DNA of 44,283 nt, taken from contig NZ_JAGFVL010000061.1 of the NCBI RefSeq assembly GCF_017599345.1, forward strand, positions 1-44,283, read 5' to 3'. Shown here in pieces: positions 6,431-16,023 of the stretch. The position numbers and the translations under genes were made by a program. This DNA is from Gracilibacillus suaedae (GTDB lineage Bacteria; Bacillota; Bacilli; Bacillales; Amphibacillaceae). The stretch's first letter is position 1; the number at the start of each line of letters is the position of its first letter. The notes under the pieces were generated by a model. It was not told where the DNA came from and searched no databases. It saw only the letters and a program-made list of their open reading frames with translations.

Positions 6431-7810
6431 ATGGTTAACTATAAAAGCACGGAACTAAATGGAGATACGATCACACCGATCTCGATATTTAACAGAGTCA
6501 AAGGTAAAAAGAAATTTTTACTGGAGAGCTCCGGCAGCCACGATGAAAAAGGGAGATTTTCTTTCATCGGATTCAATCCATATAAAGAAATTATTGGATC
6601 AGAAACCAACACAACCGTTACGAACTATACCGATGGGACAACTGAAACGGTTCAGCAAAAGCCGTTAGAAGTAGTTAAAGCACATATTCCTAACGAAGAA
6701 TTACCTTTATCATACGCCTTTTACAGTGGAGCAATCGGATATATCGGCTATGATGCGATTCGACAATATGAATACATTGGTGAGCTGTTAGATGATGAAA
6801 TGGATATGCCAGATGTTCACATGATGTTTTACCAGGATGTTATGGTTTTTGACCATATGAAACAAAAAGTTACCATAATGACGGTCAATCTAGATGGTTC
6901 AAGAGATGATGACCAATTAGAGACCAACTTACATCAGCTGCAAGATCAAATCTTAACACCAGAACCGACCATGCCAGATGAAGAGTTGCTCGTTAGCTTC
7001 GAATCATCGATAGAAAAAGAAACATTTTTGAACATGGTCGAAACGGCAAAACAACATATTATGGACGGCGACATTTTCCAAGTAGTCTTATCACAACGGA
7101 TGAAAGCAAGCTTCGATGCTGACCCGTTTACCTTTTATCGTAGGCTGAGAGTAGCCAATCCATCGCCTTATATGTATTTTATCGATTTTGATGATTATAT
7201 TGTGCTTGGAGCCTCACCAGAGAGCTTAATAAAAACAACCGGACGAAATGTTGTTACCAATCCGATAGCTGGTACAAGACCAAGAGGAAAAAAAGCGACA
7301 GAGGATCAGCAATTAGCAACGGAATTATTAGCAGATGACAAAGAATTAGCAGAACACAAAATGCTAGTGGATTTAAGTCGCAATGACCTTGGACGTGTTT
7401 GTGAAGTTGGTTCGATTACAATACCGAAATATATGGTGATTGAACGTTATCAACATGTTATGCACATTGTCTCTGAAGTGCATGGTGAATTAACACAAGA
7501 TTACACTGGTTTAGATGCACTTGTATCGACACTTCCGGCAGGAACGGTTTCAGGGGCACCGAAAATTCGCGCTATGCAAATTATTAATGATCTCGAAGAC
7601 AAAAAGCGAGGCGTCTATGCAGGGGCTGTCGGTTACATCAATATGAATGGTGATCTCGATTTAGCGTTAGCAATTCGTACGATGGTGATTAAAGGAAATC
7701 AGGCGTATGTGCAAGCAGGAGCGGGGATCGTTTACGATTCTGATCCACAATCGGAATACCAGGAAACGTTAAATAAAGCAAAATCGCTATTGGAGGTTAG
7801 TAAAAAATGA
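6431..7810 (+). CDS. trpE: Anthranilate synthase component I
   Basis: A 459-residue chorismate-binding enzyme making anthranilate from chorismate and the ammonia supplied by TrpG; first step of tryptophan synthesis, cytoplasmic. The N-terminal part has the feedback-inhibition motif FLLESSGSHDEKGRFSFIG (LLES-type Trp site). The C-terminal chorismate-binding domain shows VLSQRMKASF, GASPESLI, NPIAGTRPRG, DLSRNDLGRV, LPAGTVSGAPKIRAMQII and GAGIVYDSDPQSEY. Start ATG after AAAAAAGGAG. It is the first gene of trpEGDCFBA, behind the two T-boxes, and overlaps trpG by 4 bases, which suggests translational coupling of the two subunits. Confidence 0.97.
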   Translation: MVNYKSTELNGDTITPISIFNRVKGKKKFLLESSGSHDEKGRFSFIGFNPYKEIIGSETNTTVTNYTDGTTETVQQKPLEVVKAHIPNEELPLSYAFYSGAIGYIGYDAIRQYEYIGELLDDEMDMPDVHMMFYQDVMVFDHMKQKVTIMTVNLDGSRDDDQLETNLHQLQDQILTPEPTMPDEELLVSFESSIEKETFLNMVETAKQHIMDGDIFQVVLSQRMKASFDADPFTFYRRLRVANPSPYMYFIDFDDYIVLGASPESLIKTTGRNVVTNPIAGTRPRGKKATEDQQLATELLADDKELAEHKMLVDLSRNDLGRVCEVGSITIPKYMVIERYQHVMHIVSEVHGELTQDYTGLDALVSTLPAGTVSGAPKIRAMQIINDLEDKKRGVYAGAVGYINMNGDLDLALAIRTMVIKGNQAYVQAGAGIVYDSDPQSEYQETLNKAKSLLEVSKK

Positions 7811-8394
7811 TTTTATTAATCGATAACTATGATTCTTTTACCTATAACTTATTTCAATATATCTCAGAGCTTGGCAAAGAAGTGAAAGTTGTCCGAAATG
7901 ACAAAATGACCATCGAGGAAATCAGACAGTTAAAGCCGGAAGCGATTATTTTGTCACCTGGACCGGGGATTCCAGAAGAAGCTGGAATTTGTATCGATAT
8001 TGTCAAAACCCTATCGAGCGAGTTTCCGATTTTAGGAATATGTCTTGGGCATCAGGCAATTGGTGCCGCATATGGAGCAACTGTTACACATGCTGGACAG
8101 ATCAAACATGGTAAAACCTCGATGATTCGTCATCAAAACGATGAAATTTTTAATTACTTGGAACAACCATTAGAGGTGATGCGTTATCACTCTCTTGTTA
8201 TTGAAAAAGATACACTTCCTAATCAGTTGTTAGTAACGGCAACCGCAATGGATGATCAGGAAATCATGGCGGTGAAGCATACCTACTTACCTGTTTATGG
8301 TTTGCAATTTCACCCTGAATCAATTGGAACAGGAAAAGGTAAGCAATTACTGAACAATTTCTTTGAATCGATCAGAAAGGGGCAAAAAGCGTGA
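7807..8394 (+). CDS. trpG: Anthranilate synthase component II (glutamine amidotransferase)
   Basis: A 195-residue class I glutamine amidotransferase that releases ammonia for TrpE. The triad is visible: nucleophile Cys79 in GICLGHQAIG, and His169 with Glu171 in QFHPESIGTG; the oxyanion region is ILSPGPGIP. In Bacillus subtilis the corresponding gene (pabA/trpG) lies in the folate operon and serves two pathways; here it is in the trp operon, so it may be dedicated to tryptophan. It overlaps trpE (ATGA) and trpD by 4 bases each. Confidence 0.95.
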   Translation: MILLIDNYDSFTYNLFQYISELGKEVKVVRNDKMTIEEIRQLKPEAIILSPGPGIPEEAGICIDIVKTLSSEFPILGICLGHQAIGAAYGATVTHAGQIKHGKTSMIRHQNDEIFNYLEQPLEVMRYHSLVIEKDTLPNQLLVTATAMDDQEIMAVKHTYLPVYGLQFHPESIGTGKGKQLLNNFFESIRKGQKA

Positions 8395-9416
8395 AAACAT
8401 ATTTAAAAAAAGTGATGGAAAAAGAAGATTTGACATTAATAGAAATGGAAGAGGCTGCAAGGTATATTTTTTCAGAAGAAACAAGTGATATTGCGATTGG
8501 CGCCTTTCTATCAGCGCTAAAGACAAAAGGAGAAACTGTCGAGGAAATTACAGGATTAGTAAACGTATTGTTAGAAATTTCACCACTTGCCTTGCCAGAT
8601 GAACTGACAGATGCAATGGATAACTGTGGTACAGGAGGAGATGGTTCGCAAAGCTTTAATATCAGTACAACTTCTGCTTTTGTTATCGCAGGTGCAGGTA
8701 TTACCGTAGCAAAACATGGTAATCGTAGTATTTCAAGTAAAACAGGAAGTGCAGATGTTTTGGAGCATCTAGGTGTACCATTAGAATTTACAAGACCAGA
8801 AACATATGAGATCTTAAAACAAAATGGTATTGCTTTCTTATTTGCACCAAATGTACATCCAGCAATGAAGCGTGCAATGAAAGTAAGAAGAGAATTAGGC
8901 GTGCCGACCATCTTTAATGTGATTGGACCATTAACGAACCCTGTAAAACTAACTTCGCAATTGATGGGAACTTATCGTCGTGATTCACTAGAAAAAATGG
9001 CAGCTGTCCTGCATAAATTAGGGCGCAGGCGAGCATTGATTGTCAATGGTGCTGGTTATATGGATGAAGCATCTTTAGCAGGTGAGAATCATTTGGTATT
9101 ATTAGATCGAGGCGAAATTATGAAATTCACCCTGAAACCAGAAGCAGTGAACTTGCCAATTGTTGAAAATCATTTAATCAGAGGTGGCGATGCGAAAGAA
9201 AATGCAGAGATTTTGCGAAGTGTATTAGAAGGGAGAAAAGGGCCACATCGAGACACGGTTTTATTAAATGCAGGATTAGGCATTTTCGCTAATGGCAAAG
9301 CAGACACGGTGCAGCAGGGGGTAGAATTAGCACGTGAGTCGATTGATTCTGGTGCTGCATTAGCGAAATTAGAGAATCTGATTACGATAAGCAATAAGAT
9401 GAAACAAGAGGTGTAA
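8391..9416 (+). CDS. trpD: Anthranilate phosphoribosyltransferase
   Basis: 341 residues. Transfers the phosphoribosyl group of PRPP to anthranilate. The PRPP/metal-binding glycine-rich stretch NCGTGGDGSQSFNISTTSAF (about residues 79-98) and KHGNRSISSKTGSADVLEHLG are diagnostic, as is FLFAPNVHPAMK. GTG start at 8391, with AAAGGGGC upstream, overlapping the trpG end by 4 bases. The length is normal for the family. Third enzyme of the operon. Confidence 0.96.
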   Translation: MKTYLKKVMEKEDLTLIEMEEAARYIFSEETSDIAIGAFLSALKTKGETVEEITGLVNVLLEISPLALPDELTDAMDNCGTGGDGSQSFNISTTSAFVIAGAGITVAKHGNRSISSKTGSADVLEHLGVPLEFTRPETYEILKQNGIAFLFAPNVHPAMKRAMKVRRELGVPTIFNVIGPLTNPVKLTSQLMGTYRRDSLEKMAAVLHKLGRRRALIVNGAGYMDEASLAGENHLVLLDRGEIMKFTLKPEAVNLPIVENHLIRGGDAKENAEILRSVLEGRKGPHRDTVLLNAGLGIFANGKADTVQQGVELARESIDSGAALAKLENLITISNKMKQEV

Positions 9417-9417
9417 C

Positions 9418-10197
9418 ATGACTATTTTAGATAAGATTTTAGCAGAAAAGGAAAAGGAAGTAGCAGATCTAAAAGAAAGCTATCAGCCCGGACAGATCCA
9501 AGCAAAACGAGTGAATGTTTCCTTATATGATACGTTTATGCACGCAGACAAAATGAGTATTATAGCTGAAATGAAACGTGCATCTCCGTCTAAAGGATTG
9601 ATCAATGATGGGGTCGAACCTAGTGCGCAAGGTCGTATTTATGAAACGTGTGGGGCAGGTGCGATCTCGGTATTAACCGATACTCCTTTTTTCCAAGGAA
9701 CGATGGAAGATATGCAAGAAGTTAGAGAAGTGGTTGATATTCCGGTCTTAAACAAGGACTTTATTATTGATGAAATCCAAATTGACCGAGCTTATGATGC
9801 CGGTGCAAATTTGATTTTATTAATCGCAGCAGCGCTTCCAGAACAAAGACTAGCGCAATTATATCAATATGCGAGTGAGAAAGGGCTGGAAATATTATTC
9901 GAGGTACACAACGAAACAGAATTAGCAGTTGCTCAAAGAATCAGTGCTCAGATTATCGGGATTAACAACCGTGATTTGAAAACATTTGAAGTCGATCTTG
10001 CCACAACCGAGAGACTGGCAGAAAAAATCGATACAACGAAGACGTTATTAATCAGTGAAAGTGGCATGAAGGAAAAATCAGATGTAGAACGCGTGCAAAA
10101 AGTTGGTGCTAAAGGAATTTTAGTCGGTGAAACAATGATGCGTTCTGTCAATTTAAAAGAAACATTCGATAGTTTACGAGTACCGTTAGGAGAATAA
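9418..10197 (+). CDS. trpC: Indole-3-glycerol phosphate synthase
   Basis: A 259-residue TIM barrel converting CdRP to indole-3-glycerol phosphate. The conserved IIAEMKRASPSKG (catalytic Lys53), VLTDTPFFQGTMEDM, VLNKDFIIDEIQI, IIGINNRDLKTFEVD, ISESGM and KGILVGETMMR are all present. It starts one base after the trpD stop. A separate enzyme, not fused to TrpF as in enteric bacteria. Confidence 0.96.
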   Translation: MTILDKILAEKEKEVADLKESYQPGQIQAKRVNVSLYDTFMHADKMSIIAEMKRASPSKGLINDGVEPSAQGRIYETCGAGAISVLTDTPFFQGTMEDMQEVREVVDIPVLNKDFIIDEIQIDRAYDAGANLILLIAAALPEQRLAQLYQYASEKGLEILFEVHNETELAVAQRISAQIIGINNRDLKTFEVDLATTERLAEKIDTTKTLLISESGMKEKSDVERVQKVGAKGILVGETMMRSVNLKETFDSLRVPLGE

Positions 10198-10199
10198 AT

Positions 10200-10838
10200 A
10201 TGGTTCAAGTAAAAATTTGCGGGTTACAAAATAAACAGGCAATTCAAACTGCTGCAGAAGCAGGTGCAGATTTTATCGGATTTGTTTTTGCTAAAAGTAA
10301 ACGAAGAGTGACGAAAGAACAGGCAGCAAATTTAGCACAATTTGTTCCATCCGATGTGAAGAAAGTCGGTGTTTTTGTTAATGAAGAAATCAAGGTGATT
10401 CGGGAAATTGCTCAAGTTGTCGGTTTGGATTATGTGCAATTACACGGGGATGAGTCGCCAGTTTTTTGTCAGGAAATTGGCTTACCGGTAATTAAGGCAT
10501 TTGAGGTTCGTGGGGAGAGTGACCTAAATAAAATCGGTTCTTATGACTGTGCGTACTATTTACTGGATAGCCCGAGCGGTAAATACCGTGGTGGCTCAGG
10601 TGAAACATTCGACTGGCAGGTAGCAAAAGAGTTTGACTTTTTAAATAAAAAGATCTTGCTTGCAGGTGGTCTTAAAGTCGAAAACATTGAAGAAGCGATC
10701 GCAGAAGTGGCTCCTGCCGGTGTTGATGTTTCCAGTGGGGTCGAAACAAGTGGCGAAAAGGATTTAGAGAAAATAAAAGCATTTATAGATGTAGCAAAGA
10801 AAGGTGATGGAAATGGCAAACTATCAGGCACCAAATGA
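10200..10838 (+). CDS. trpF: Phosphoribosylanthranilate isomerase
   Basis: A 212-residue TIM barrel performing the Amadori rearrangement of PRA to CdRP. Catalytic Cys7 is in VKICGLQN and the general acid Asp123 in [37 protein letters not shown] and GVDVSSGVE are conserved. It begins two bases after the trpC stop and its 3' end overlaps trpB by 26 bases, an unusually long overlap that couples the two reading frames. Confidence 0.95.
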   Translation: MVQVKICGLQNKQAIQTAAEAGADFIGFVFAKSKRRVTKEQAANLAQFVPSDVKKVGVFVNEEIKVIREIAQVVGLDYVQLHGDESPVFCQEIGLPVIKAFEVRGESDLNKIGSYDCAYYLLDSPSGKYRGGSGETFDWQVAKEFDFLNKKILLAGGLKVENIEEAIAEVAPAGVDVSSGVETSGEKDLEKIKAFIDVAKKGDGNGKLSGTK

Positions 10839-12018
10839 AACAGGTCATTATGGCGAATACGGTGGTCGTTTTGTACCGGAAACGTTAATGCCAGCCGTTT
10901 TAGAGGTGGAAAAAGCATATCAAGAAGCTATTAAAGATGAGCGATTTTTAGAAGAATTCGATTATTATTTAAAAGAATATGTTGGAAGAGAAACGCCATT
11001 ATATTATGCAGAGCGTTTTTCCAAAAAATTAGGTGGCCCCAAAATTTACTTGAAGCGGGAAGACTTAAATCATACTGGTGCTCACAAAATTAATAATGCA
11101 TTAGGTCAGGCGCTTTTAACATTACGAATGGGTAAGAAAAAAGTTGTTGCAGAAACAGGTGCTGGCCAACATGGTGTAGCAACGGCTACGGTATGTGCAT
11201 TGCTTGGTTTAGAATGTATCATTTTTATGGGGAAAGAAGACGTAAGGCGTCAAAAGCTTAATGTTTTTCGTATGGAGTTATTAGGTGCTCGCGTGGAAAG
11301 TGTTGATCAAGGAAGAGGTACCTTAAAGGATGCTGTCAATGAAGCATTGCGCTACTGGGTAAGTAATGTGGAAGATACTCATTACATCATCGGTTCGGTA
11401 ATAGGACCACATCCATTTCCACAAATCGTTCGTGATTTTCAAAGTATGATTGGAACCGAAACGAAAAAACAAGTGAAAGAAAAGGAAGATCGCCTACCAG
11501 ACGCGGTAGTTGCCTGTATCGGTGGCGGCAGTAACTCAATGGGCATGTTCTTTCCATTTGTTGAGGATGAAGAAGTCAAGCTTTATGGAGTAGAAGCTGG
11601 TGGAAAAGGTGTCGATACTGATCAACATGCTGTTACATTAAATTATGGCAAAAAAGGCATCTTACACGGTACAATGACTTATTTATTACAAGACGAGAAT
11701 GGACAGATTCAAGAAGCACATTCGATTTCAGCTGGTCTCGATTATCCTGGAGTAGGCCCAGAGCATAGTCACTTACGCGATATTGGTCGTGTCAACTATG
11801 TGAATATTACCGACGAAGAAGCGCTGGAGGGATTACAAGAATTATCGAAAACAGAAGGAATTATTCCAGCCTTAGAAAGTTCTCATGCCGTTGCATATGC
11901 AATGAAACTGGCAAAGGAAATGAACGAAGATGAGGTTATAGTAATTTGTTTATCAGGCCGTGGTGATAAAGATGTGGAAACAGTCAGAGATGCATTAGGT
12001 GGTGAAGTAAATGGGTAA
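10813..12018 (+). CDS. trpB: Tryptophan synthase beta chain
   Basis: 401 residues, PLP enzyme joining indole and serine. PLP Lys92 lies in [24 protein letters not shown], the phosphate-binding [19 protein letters not shown] and CLSGRGDKD are conserved. The start at ATG 10813 ([18 protein letters not shown]) is chosen because AAAGG lies 8 bases upstream and typical TrpB proteins begin here; GTG/ATG codons at 10804/10807 are too close to that site. It works with TrpA, whose gene overlaps its 3' end by 8 bases. Confidence 0.96.
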   Translation: MANYQAPNETGHYGEYGGRFVPETLMPAVLEVEKAYQEAIKDERFLEEFDYYLKEYVGRETPLYYAERFSKKLGGPKIYLKREDLNHTGAHKINNALGQALLTLRMGKKKVVAETGAGQHGVATATVCALLGLECIIFMGKEDVRRQKLNVFRMELLGARVESVDQGRGTLKDAVNEALRYWVSNVEDTHYIIGSVIGPHPFPQIVRDFQSMIGTETKKQVKEKEDRLPDAVVACIGGGSNSMGMFFPFVEDEEVKLYGVEAGGKGVDTDQHAVTLNYGKKGILHGTMTYLLQDENGQIQEAHSISAGLDYPGVGPEHSHLRDIGRVNYVNITDEEALEGLQELSKTEGIIPALESSHAVAYAMKLAKEMNEDEVIVICLSGRGDKDVETVRDALGGEVNG

Positions 12019-12799
12019 AGCAAAAATAGATCAAGCGTTTAATAACGTATTAGAACGCGGAGACAAAGCCTTTGTACCATATATTATGGCGGGTGATGGT
12101 GACGGCTTAGATCAACTGGATGAGCAATTAGCCTTTTTAGAAGAAGCAGGTGCAACGGTCGTGGAATTAGGAATAGCCTTTTCCGATCCAGTAGCAGATG
12201 GCCCAACAATTCAAGAATCGGGCCTTCGTGCATTAGCAAATGGTGTATCACTAAATGCAGTGCTGAAAAAATTGAAAGATGGAAAAGATAAGCGGAAGAT
12301 TCCCGTTGTACTGATGACATATATTAATCCGATTCATGCTTATGGCGTGGATAACTTTGCAAAATCTTGTGCAGAATCAGGAGTGGACGGCTTAATTATT
12401 CCTGATTTACCTTTAGAAGAAGAAGGAATCATTGTACCAGCTTTACTGGAAAACGACATTGCTCTTATTCGCTTAGCAGCATTAACAAGTACAGAAGAAC
12501 GCTTAGCGGAAATCGCTAAACGTACGGAAGGCTTTCTTTATGCAGTAACAGTAACTGGAACTACCGGTGTGCGATCTTCCTTCAAAGACAATCTCGGAGC
12601 ACATTTAGAGTCATTACGAGCAAAAAGTAATGCTCCCGTTCTCGCAGGATTCGGTGTATCCAGTCCTGAGCATGTGCGTTCATTAACAGAGCATTGTGAT
12701 GGAGTCGTAGTCGGAAGTAAAATTGTTGATTCGTTATATAAAAATGACCGAGCTGCGATCCGGGAATTAATCAATTCCGCTCGCCTATCAAAGCAGTAA
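12011..12799 (+). CDS. trpA: Tryptophan synthase alpha chain
   Basis: A 262-residue TIM barrel that cleaves indole-3-glycerol phosphate to indole, channelled to TrpB. The catalytic glutamate is Glu52 ([10 protein letters not shown]) and the aspartate Asp63 (VADGPTIQ), equivalent to E. coli Glu49 and Asp60. GTTGVRSSF and [10 protein letters not shown] form the phosphate site. Two normally conserved prolines differ: AGDG replaces the usual AGDP, and IAFSDP the usual VPFSDP. Last gene of the operon, followed by a strong terminator. Confidence 0.95.
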   Translation: MGKAKIDQAFNNVLERGDKAFVPYIMAGDGDGLDQLDEQLAFLEEAGATVVELGIAFSDPVADGPTIQESGLRALANGVSLNAVLKKLKDGKDKRKIPVVLMTYINPIHAYGVDNFAKSCAESGVDGLIIPDLPLEEEGIIVPALLENDIALIRLAALTSTEERLAEIAKRTEGFLYAVTVTGTTGVRSSFKDNLGAHLESLRAKSNAPVLAGFGVSSPEHVRSLTEHCDGVVVGSKIVDSLYKNDRAAIRELINSARLSKQ

Positions 12800-12803
12800 T
12801 CCT

Positions 12804-12845
12804 GAAAAAAGCGCTTGAGGTGCCAGCACCCCAAGCGCTTTTTTC
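12804..12845 (+). terminator. Terminator of the trp operon
   Basis: The stem GAAAAAAGCGCTTG with CAAGCGCTTTTTTC, extended by GGTG/CACC pairing near the loop, ends in a T run. Confidence 0.9.
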
Positions 12846-13152
12846 AGTTGCAAATAAACTCCCGAAGCCCTCGAAAGATTATCAATAAAGTAAAAAAATT
12901 GTAAGCACAAATTTTTCATCTCAGCCCAACTAGTTATTTAGTTCCTATTATTTTAGTTAGTGCATTCATTAAGCGTACTGACATGAAAAAGGAAAAAATT
13001 TAGTTAAATCTAAAAAAAGGATATGTTTTCATAAAAAAAGTGAATTCACACACTTTGTATATAGTGGCATACTGTAAATAAGTTCTATTGCAATAGATCG
13101 GAAACATGTACGAACAAGGTTTTAAATAACTTGTTTATATTTTAATTAGATA
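12846..13152. other. Intergenic stretch with no recognised feature
   Basis: No open frame with a ribosome site or recognised RNA is seen. It probably holds the distal promoter region of the sugar transporter operon, but I cannot place -35/-10 boxes with confidence. Confidence 0.4.
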
Positions 13153-13167
13153 TTGTAAGCGATATCA
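13153..13167 (+). promoter_or_regulatory. cre site upstream of the Lpl-type transporter
   Basis: TTGTAAGCGATATCA is a perfect match to WTGNAANCGNWNNCW. It implies CcpA catabolite control of the sugar-import operon that begins at 13364. Confidence 0.7.
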
Positions 13168-13186
13168 TAAAGGTTTTTATTGAATG

Positions 13187-13241
13187 AAGGAGGCGGTGGA
13201 TTTTTATTGGTAGGCTGCTTTATCTCATGCTGATAAAGCAG
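13187..13241 (+). promoter_or_regulatory. Leader with upstream Shine-Dalgarno sequence and hairpin
   Basis: AAGGAGG (13187-13193) lies about 170 bases before the real start and is followed by a perfect 10-bp stem, CTGCTTTATC (13215-13224) with GATAAAGCAG (13232-13241). Only an 8-codon frame (TTG at 13208) could use it. The second sugar operon has the same layout at 23369-23449. It may be an RNA-stabilising ribosome site or a leader peptide. Confidence 0.4.
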
Positions 13242-13363
13242 ATATTCATTAGTTATCAACCACAATCTTTTACACTTTTTCTAGCAATTTAGTTTAATTT
13301 TAAAAAAGTGTGCGTACCAATTTGTTTATAGTAAAAAATAAAACGAATTAGGGGGAGTTAGGT

Positions 13364-14977
13364 GTGAAGAACAAAGTCCTACTATTTATCACAATTTGTT
13401 TAGTGTTGTTGTTGGCAGCATGTAGTGATGACGAAACAAGTAATGAGCCAAAAGAAACTGAAGATGGAAAAGTTGTTTTAACAGGGCTAATAACAAAGCA
13501 TCCATTGACCAAAGACCTTGAAGACATGGAATGGCTAGCAGAAGTAGAAGAACGAGCAGGTGTAGAAATCCAATGGGAAGAAGTTACCGCTGACTGGGAT
13601 CAAAAGAAAGGTGCCATGTTAGCAGGTGGTGATATTCCTGATATTATTGTAGGGCCTAATGCGATCACAGATGCAGACTTTGCACAGTTCCCAGGTTTAT
13701 TTGAAGACTTAAAACCATTGATAGAAGAACATGGACCAAATATCCAAGCTATGTTTGAAGAGCAACCAGAAACGGAATTACTTTCAACACAAACCGATGG
13801 AGAAATTTATGGCTTATCCAAGTATCAACAGTTCTGGCCAGAAACAGCTACCATGCAATTTATTAATCAACAATGGCTAGACAATCTAGGGTTAGATACC
13901 CCGACGAATTGGGACGAATTGTTTGATGTATTAATGGCTTTTGAAGAAGAGGATGCCAATGGTAATGGTGACCCAAATGATGAGATTCCAATGGACTTTG
14001 CCCCAGTAGCTGAAACTGGATTTGGTTATTTCCATCCAACTGTGTTACTCGGCAGTATGGGAATGACAGTAACTGGTGGTGGTGGTCAAGGCTACTTCCT
14101 GGAAGACGGTGAAGTGAAAAACTTCTTTATCGATGAAAGATACAAAACATTCGTTTCCTTTTTAAATAAATTATATGAAAACGGTTTAATAAACGATGAA
14201 GCATTTACACAAGATTATTCACAATATCAGGCTTTAGCACGTGGTGAAGGTGAAGATGCCAAAATAGGTTATACATTTGGTTGGGAAAAAACAGACAGAT
14301 TCGGTTTAGGTGTTTCAGACCAATACGAAACGTTTGATCCGATGAAAGTCTCGGCTGATTATGACGGTGAAGTAAGCTGGTCTTATGACTATAATGAATT
14401 AAACTTCGGTGTTAACTTTGTTCAAATGTCATCAGCGACAAGCAACAAAGAAGCAGCCATGAAGTTTATCAATGAACTATATGACCCTGAAGTCAGTCTG
14501 CAAGTATTATTCGGCTCTATAGGTCCTAATATTGAAAAGACTGGAGATAATTCCTATAAAATTCTCGAACCTCAGGATGAAGAAATGGATCCGGGTACTT
14601 GGAAATGGACTTCTACTTGGGCAGATAATGGTCCCATGTTCATCTCCGATCAATTAGATGTTGAATTACCTGTAGATATGAAGGCAGTAGATGAACAACA
14701 AGCACCATTTAATGATGTATTTGAATCACTGGATCGTGAAAATGATGTGTTCCCGGGAATGATGCTGAAATATTCCGAAGAGGACCATAACCAAATGACG
14801 CTTGTTAATACAGACTTTATGAATATTGCCATCTCCAAGTTTGGCGAGTGGATCACCTCAGGTGGTATTGAAGATGAATGGGATAGTTATGTGCAACAAG
14901 TAGAGCAGATGGGTTTACCATCGAATATTGAGATTATCCAAGGTTACTATGATGATTACAAGGAGCAATTAAACTAG
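13364..14977 (+). CDS. Extracellular solute-binding lipoprotein of a sugar ABC importer (LplA/YtcQ type)
   Basis: 537 residues, a large family 1 binding protein. The N-terminal lipoprotein signal MKNKVLLFITICLVLLLAAC ends in lipobox LAAC; a negatively charged linker follows. The long form (over 500 residues) and the pairing with LplB/LplC-like permeases are typical of Bacillus LplA and YtcQ systems for oligosaccharides of plant polysaccharides. GTG start with GGGGGAG 7 bases upstream. The substrate is unknown: no glycoside hydrolase is adjacent. A 30-bp hairpin follows the stop codon, before the permease genes. Confidence 0.85.
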   Translation: MKNKVLLFITICLVLLLAACSDDETSNEPKETEDGKVVLTGLITKHPLTKDLEDMEWLAEVEERAGVEIQWEEVTADWDQKKGAMLAGGDIPDIIVGPNAITDADFAQFPGLFEDLKPLIEEHGPNIQAMFEEQPETELLSTQTDGEIYGLSKYQQFWPETATMQFINQQWLDNLGLDTPTNWDELFDVLMAFEEEDANGNGDPNDEIPMDFAPVAETGFGYFHPTVLLGSMGMTVTGGGGQGYFLEDGEVKNFFIDERYKTFVSFLNKLYENGLINDEAFTQDYSQYQALARGEGEDAKIGYTFGWEKTDRFGLGVSDQYETFDPMKVSADYDGEVSWSYDYNELNFGVNFVQMSSATSNKEAAMKFINELYDPEVSLQVLFGSIGPNIEKTGDNSYKILEPQDEEMDPGTWKWTSTWADNGPMFISDQLDVELPVDMKAVDEQQAPFNDVFESLDRENDVFPGMMLKYSEEDHNQMTLVNTDFMNIAISKFGEWITSGGIEDEWDSYVQQVEQMGLPSNIEIIQGYYDDYKEQLN

Positions 14978-14988
14978 AAAACTAGAAG

Positions 14989-15018
14989 GAGAGATATTGG
15001 CTGCAGCTAATATCTCTC
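14989..15018 (+). other. Intercistronic hairpin without T-run between binding protein and permease genes
   Basis: GAGAGATATT and AATATCTCTC form a perfect 10-bp stem around the centre GGCTGCAGCT (itself GCTGCAGC). Seven As follow rather than Ts, so it is not a terminator. It would protect the 3' end of the binding-protein message after processing, raising its level over the permeases. An analogous structure lies at 24845-24873. Confidence 0.6.
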
Positions 15019-15039
15019 TAAAAAAAGGAGAGTCATATC

Positions 15040-15990
15040 ATGGCCTTGATCCAAGGAACGAATACGGAAACTTTGCCTAAGGCGAAAAAAGCAACCATTC
15101 TTAATACGTTAAGAAGAGATTACCAATTATGGCTAATGATTCTACCTGCAATCATCTGTGTAATTATATTTAACTATATTCCGATGTATGGCATTCAATT
15201 AGCATTTCGGGAATATGATTTCACGGCTGGTTTGACGGGTGGAGAATGGGCAGGATTTAAATATTTTGAACAATTCATTAATAGTCATCTTTTTTGGGAT
15301 CTGATCCGTAATACGTTACTCATCAGTATCACAACGATTGTTGTTGGTTTTCCGGCACCAATTGCCCTCGCTCTTTTAGTAAACCAAATCAGATGGAAAA
15401 GAGGAAAACGAATTTTACAAACAACTGTTTATTTACCTCACTTCATTTCTATCGTTGTTTTAGTTGGTTTACTAAACGTTATGTTATCGCCAAATACTGG
15501 GGTTATCGGTTTATTGTTGGCAAAACTAGGTGTGGAAGGCAATCTGTTAGCGTCTGTAAAAGCATTTGTTCCTATCTATGTATTATCAGATGTGTGGCAG
15601 CATGTCGGATGGAACAGTATTATTTATCTGGCCGCATTGGCTGCTGTTGATCCACAGCTGTATGATGCAGCCAAAATTGATGGAGCGAATAAATGGCAAA
15701 TCATTAGAAATGTAGAGATACCGGCTATTATTCCGACCATCATCATCTTATTAATACTAAACATGGGAACAGTTATCAGTACAGGATTTGAAAAAATATT
15801 CCTCATGCAAAATTCCCTTAACTTACCCATATCAGAAGTGATTGAAACGTATGTCTATAAAACTGGTATTGTATCCAATCAATTTAGCTATGCCGCTGCG
15901 ATTGGTCTATTTAATACGATGATTAATTTTATGATGCTAGTTATTGTCAATACCATTGCAAAGAAAGTGGCTCGCATTAGTCTGTGGTAA
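15040..15990 (+). CDS. Sugar ABC transporter permease, LplB/YteP family
   Basis: A 316-residue inner-membrane permease with six hydrophobic spans. The N-terminal LWLMILPAIICVIIFNYIPMYGIQLAF block is characteristic of LplB proteins. The EAA-type loop that contacts the ATPase is YDAAKIDGANKWQI, about residues 207-220. Start ATG after AAAGGAGAG. It pairs with the gene at 16024. No ATPase gene is present; in Bacillus such importers are driven by the shared ATPase MsmX encoded elsewhere, which is inferred here. Confidence 0.87.
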   Translation: MALIQGTNTETLPKAKKATILNTLRRDYQLWLMILPAIICVIIFNYIPMYGIQLAFREYDFTAGLTGGEWAGFKYFEQFINSHLFWDLIRNTLLISITTIVVGFPAPIALALLVNQIRWKRGKRILQTTVYLPHFISIVVLVGLLNVMLSPNTGVIGLLLAKLGVEGNLLASVKAFVPIYVLSDVWQHVGWNSIIYLAALAAVDPQLYDAAKIDGANKWQIIRNVEIPAIIPTIIILLILNMGTVISTGFEKIFLMQNSLNLPISEVIETYVYKTGIVSNQFSYAAAIGLFNTMINFMMLVIVNTIAKKVARISLW

Positions 15991-16023
15991 GTTAGCTCAA
16001 ATCAATTTGAAGGAGGAAGCGAA

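Noticed and set aside
8372-8911. 179-codon minus-strand open frame opposite trpD
   Set aside because: It is antisense to a clear enzyme gene, with no recognisable protein or start signal.
14989-15018. Terminator after the binding-protein gene
   Set aside because: The stem is followed by As, not Ts, and the permease genes downstream have no evident promoter of their own.
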